The notes beneath the pieces are model-generated. The model made no database searches and was not told where the DNA came from. It saw only the letters and a program-made list of their open reading frames with translations. Source: JBFMFR01 sp040752025 (GTDB lineage: Bacteria; Chloroflexota; Anaerolineae; Anaerolineales; UBA4823). From it: DNA of 21,879 nt. Below, in pieces: positions 20,095 to 21,879 of the stretch (the first letter of the stretch is position 1; each line of letters opens with the position of its first letter). The position numbers and the translations under genes were made by a program. The DNA lies in contig JBFMFR010000075.1 of assembly GCA_040752025.1 (NCBI GenBank), positions 1 to 21,879 of the forward strand, written 5' to 3'.

Positions 20095-21732
20095 CTATTT
20101 GTGCAAATGATAAGGGATATCGATGATCACACGTTGAAAGCCCTGATGCCTGCGGCGATAAAGCAAGGCAGTTTTGATCAGCCAGGTAGTCTGGTTGTGC
20201 AGCAGGTTTTGCCACCATTTAGCGGGGATGAACTCGGGCAGAACCACAATGGCCAACTGACCATCGTGGTGTTGGCGGTCGGTTTCATCCAGAAAGTCCA
20301 GGATCGGCCCTACGATAGATCGGTAAGGCGATGGCCGGATAACCAGGGGAACATCCGGGAACCAGTTTTTCCATGTTTTTTGTACCTTGGCGCTGCCCCC
20401 CGGCTCTAACTCGATGTACAGCGCTGTAATATCCTTAGAGATAGAGCGAGCGAAACTCACGGCATCGATGATGCCGCGATGGACTCCGGAAATGGGTAGT
20501 ACGATGCGTGGCGCGGGAATAGATTTTGAGGTATGGGGTATCCCAAGCAAAGAAAGCTCTTTGCCTACATCTCGATAATGCGCCTGGATGGAAAGAAAGC
20601 CCCAGATGAGCACAGGAATTACCAGGATCGTGATCCAGGCGCCCTCCAGAAATTTGCTGAAACCAATCACCAACACAGTTGCTCCGGTGACCAGAGCGCC
20701 AACGCCGTTGATCAACGCCTTTGCTCTCCAGTTAGGCGAGCGGTGTTTTAGCCAGTGGATAACCATGCCGCTTTGGGAGAGAGTGAAAGCCAGGAATACC
20801 CCGATCGCAAATAAAGGGATGAGGGAGTGGCTGTCGCCATTGAAAGCGATAATTAGCACGGCCGCGGCCAGAGAAAGCGAGACGATCCCGTTGGCAAAGA
20901 CCAGGCGGTCACCCAGGTTGGTCAACTGGCGCGGCAGGAATCCATCGGCTGCCAGGATGGCTGCCAGGCGCGGAAAGCCAGCAAAGCTGGTATTGGCTGC
21001 CACGGCCAGGATCATCATCGTGGTAATTTGGATAACAAAGTAGGCCGGGCCATTCCCTAATAGCCGGCGAGCCAGCGCCGAAAGGATCGTCTCGTTGGGC
21101 CCGGCAACAATGGCAAGATAGCGCGTCAGGCCGATGCTGCCTACGAATAGGATCGCCATGAGCAGCGCCATCACGCTCAGCGTCCTGGATGCATTTCTGA
21201 TTTCAGGTGGATGAAAGGATGGTACACCATTGCTAATGGCCTCGATGCCCGTAAGTGCCGTGCATCCAGTAGCGAAAGCGTGCAGGACTAGAAATGGCGT
21301 CAAAGGCAGTATTGCTGCCGGGGCATTGACCTCTAAGGAATGGGGTCCATCTGAAATCAACCGAAAGACACCGTAAGCAATCAGCGGCAGGTACGTGAAC
21401 AGGAATAGATAAACAGGGATTGCCATCAACGTGCCAGTTTCACGCAAGCCGCGCAGGTTGGCGATGGTGATCAACAGCAAGAGAAAAAGCGCTAAGGCGA
21501 CGCGGTGTTCCCAAAAAGCCGGGTAAGCTGAGGCAATCGCTTCTATACCGGCGGTTAGACTGACCGCGGCTGTCAGGAGATACCCAACTAGCAATGAGGC
21601 TCCAGCAATCAGCCCGGGGATACGCCCCAGGTTTTCACGTGCCACCACATAAGAGCCGCCTCCAGATGGGTAAGCCCGGATGGTCTGTAAATAGGATATC
21701 GCCACAATTACCAGCAGGCCAGTGATCGCCAA
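20095..21732 (-). CDS. APC-superfamily permease with C-terminal USP-like domain (KimA-like), N-terminus missing or altered
   Basis: The readable 545 residues carry about eleven hydrophobic segments and then a soluble domain from roughly 390. The hallmark QTIRAYPSGGGSYVVAREN at 16-34 is typical of APC transporters. The C-terminal part (RIVLPISGVHRGIIDAVSFA, VVLPEFIPAKWWQNLLHNQT) resembles the USP-like domain of the potassium importer KimA and relatives. Potassium transport is inferred by resemblance only. The only in-frame start is a TTG at 21732, inside the second expected membrane segment, with no convincing ribosome binding site. The frame stays open to the window edge, but that extension is not membrane-like beyond about 15 residues. 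KimA proteins are about 600 residues, so the first segment is missing. The gene may be truncated, disrupted, or joined to foreign sequence. It is transcribed towards the AIM24-family gene. Confidence 0.8.
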   Translation of the reverse strand: MAITGLLVIVAISYLQTIRAYPSGGGSYVVARENLGRIPGLIAGASLLVGYLLTAAVSLTAGIEAIASAYPAFWEHRVALALFLLLLITIANLRGLRETGTLMAIPVYLFLFTYLPLIAYGVFRLISDGPHSLEVNAPAAILPLTPFLVLHAFATGCTALTGIEAISNGVPSFHPPEIRNASRTLSVMALLMAILFVGSIGLTRYLAIVAGPNETILSALARRLLGNGPAYFVIQITTMMILAVAANTSFAGFPRLAAILAADGFLPRQLTNLGDRLVFANGIVSLSLAAAVLIIAFNGDSHSLIPLFAIGVFLAFTLSQSGMVIHWLKHRSPNWRAKALINGVGALVTGATVLVIGFSKFLEGAWITILVIPVLIWGFLSIQAHYRDVGKELSLLGIPHTSKSIPAPRIVLPISGVHRGIIDAVSFARSISKDITALYIELEPGGSAKVQKTWKNWFPDVPLVIRPSPYRSIVGPILDFLDETDRQHHDGQLAIVVLPEFIPAKWWQNLLHNQTTWLIKTALLYRRRHQGFQRVIIDIPYHLHK

Positions 21733-21762
21733 ACCAATCGGCCAGGCCTGTTGTGTTAGTAT

Positions 21763-21879
21763 GTTAACGAGCGACCCGCAGGGACGCCTGCAAGGGGTTG
21801 CGGCCGGGCACGTTTCGGGGTAAGCTTCGTTTGTTACAGAACGGGGACGCGTACCCCGGGAACGCTGCGTCAGGGCCAG
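21763..21879. other. GC-rich segment at the window edge, no recognisable gene
   Basis: From about 21763 the sequence character changes. It becomes richer in G and C and carries a perfect small hairpin, GCAGG (21778-21782) with CCTGC (21787-21791). Near 21841-21855 there is a near-palindrome, GGGGACGCGTACCCC. The minus-strand frame of the transporter continues without a stop, but its translation is rich in R, P, T and C, unlike a membrane segment. The + strand also has open frames with no resemblance to known proteins. It may be a dispersed repeat, the edge of an insertion, or an assembly join. Confidence 0.35.

Noticed and set aside
20095..21043. Plus-strand open frames opposite the transporter
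   Set aside because: They lack conserved motifs and are antisense shadows of the membrane-protein codons.
1..21879. CRISPR array, tRNA, rRNA, transposase or prophage genes
   Set aside because: No regularly spaced repeats, cloverleaf sequence, rRNA-like text or mobile-element protein was seen anywhere in the window.

Overview
This window is almost entirely a bacterial ribosomal-protein supercluster on the + strand, followed by a short, unrelated metabolic and membrane region. The content and order are tuf (3' end), rpsJ-rplC-rplD-rplW-rplB-rpsS-rplV-rpsC-rplP-rpmC-rpsQ-rplN-rplX-rplE-rpsN-rpsH-rplF-rplR-rpsE-rpmD-rplO-secY-adk-map-rpmJ-rpsM-rpsK-rpsD-rpoA-rplQ-truA-rplM-rpsI. This is the S10-spc-alpha arrangement of Gram-positive-like lineages with a truA-rplM-rpsI tail. 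Protein texture suggests Chloroflexota, most likely an Anaerolineae-type organism: L24 with a C-terminal zinc ribbon, short zinc S14, the style of the L15 and RpoA sequences, and a YabN-type MazG. That assignment is an inference from remembered family sequences, not a database result.

Layout: 1-245 is the end of EF-Tu. Positions 258-9760 hold 22 ribosomal-protein genes, mostly packed with overlaps or short gaps. Positions 9776-12570 hold secY, adk and map (translocon, adenylate kinase, methionine aminopeptidase). At 12571-12695 there is no infA, which many relatives carry here. The gap holds a good promoter candidate and a leader hairpin ahead of rpmJ. Positions 12696-15860 are the alpha operon (L36, S13, S11, S4, RNA polymerase alpha, L17), and 15899-17627 carry truA, rplM and rpsI. 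A very long hairpin followed by T-rich sequence (17647-17714) closes the cluster.

After the terminator comes a two-domain YabN/MazG protein (+ strand), convergent with two minus-strand genes: an AIM24/TIGR00266-family protein and an APC-superfamily transporter with a C-terminal USP-like domain resembling the potassium importer KimA. The transporter lacks its expected first membrane segment. Its frame runs without a stop into GC-rich, non-membrane-like sequence up to the window edge.

The genes of the first 17.6 kb work together in building ribosomes, making the core RNA polymerase subunit, inserting membrane proteins and maturing N-termini. Spacing is tight except at a few places (before rplC, rpsS, rplP, rpmJ, rpsK, rpoA and rplM). 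There the spacers are 85-224 bases and contain inverted repeats, so these are the best candidates for leader-mediated control. I found no CRISPR array, tRNA, rRNA, transposase or clearly new multi-gene system. The unusual signals are mostly in the non-coding spacers and at the right-hand edge.
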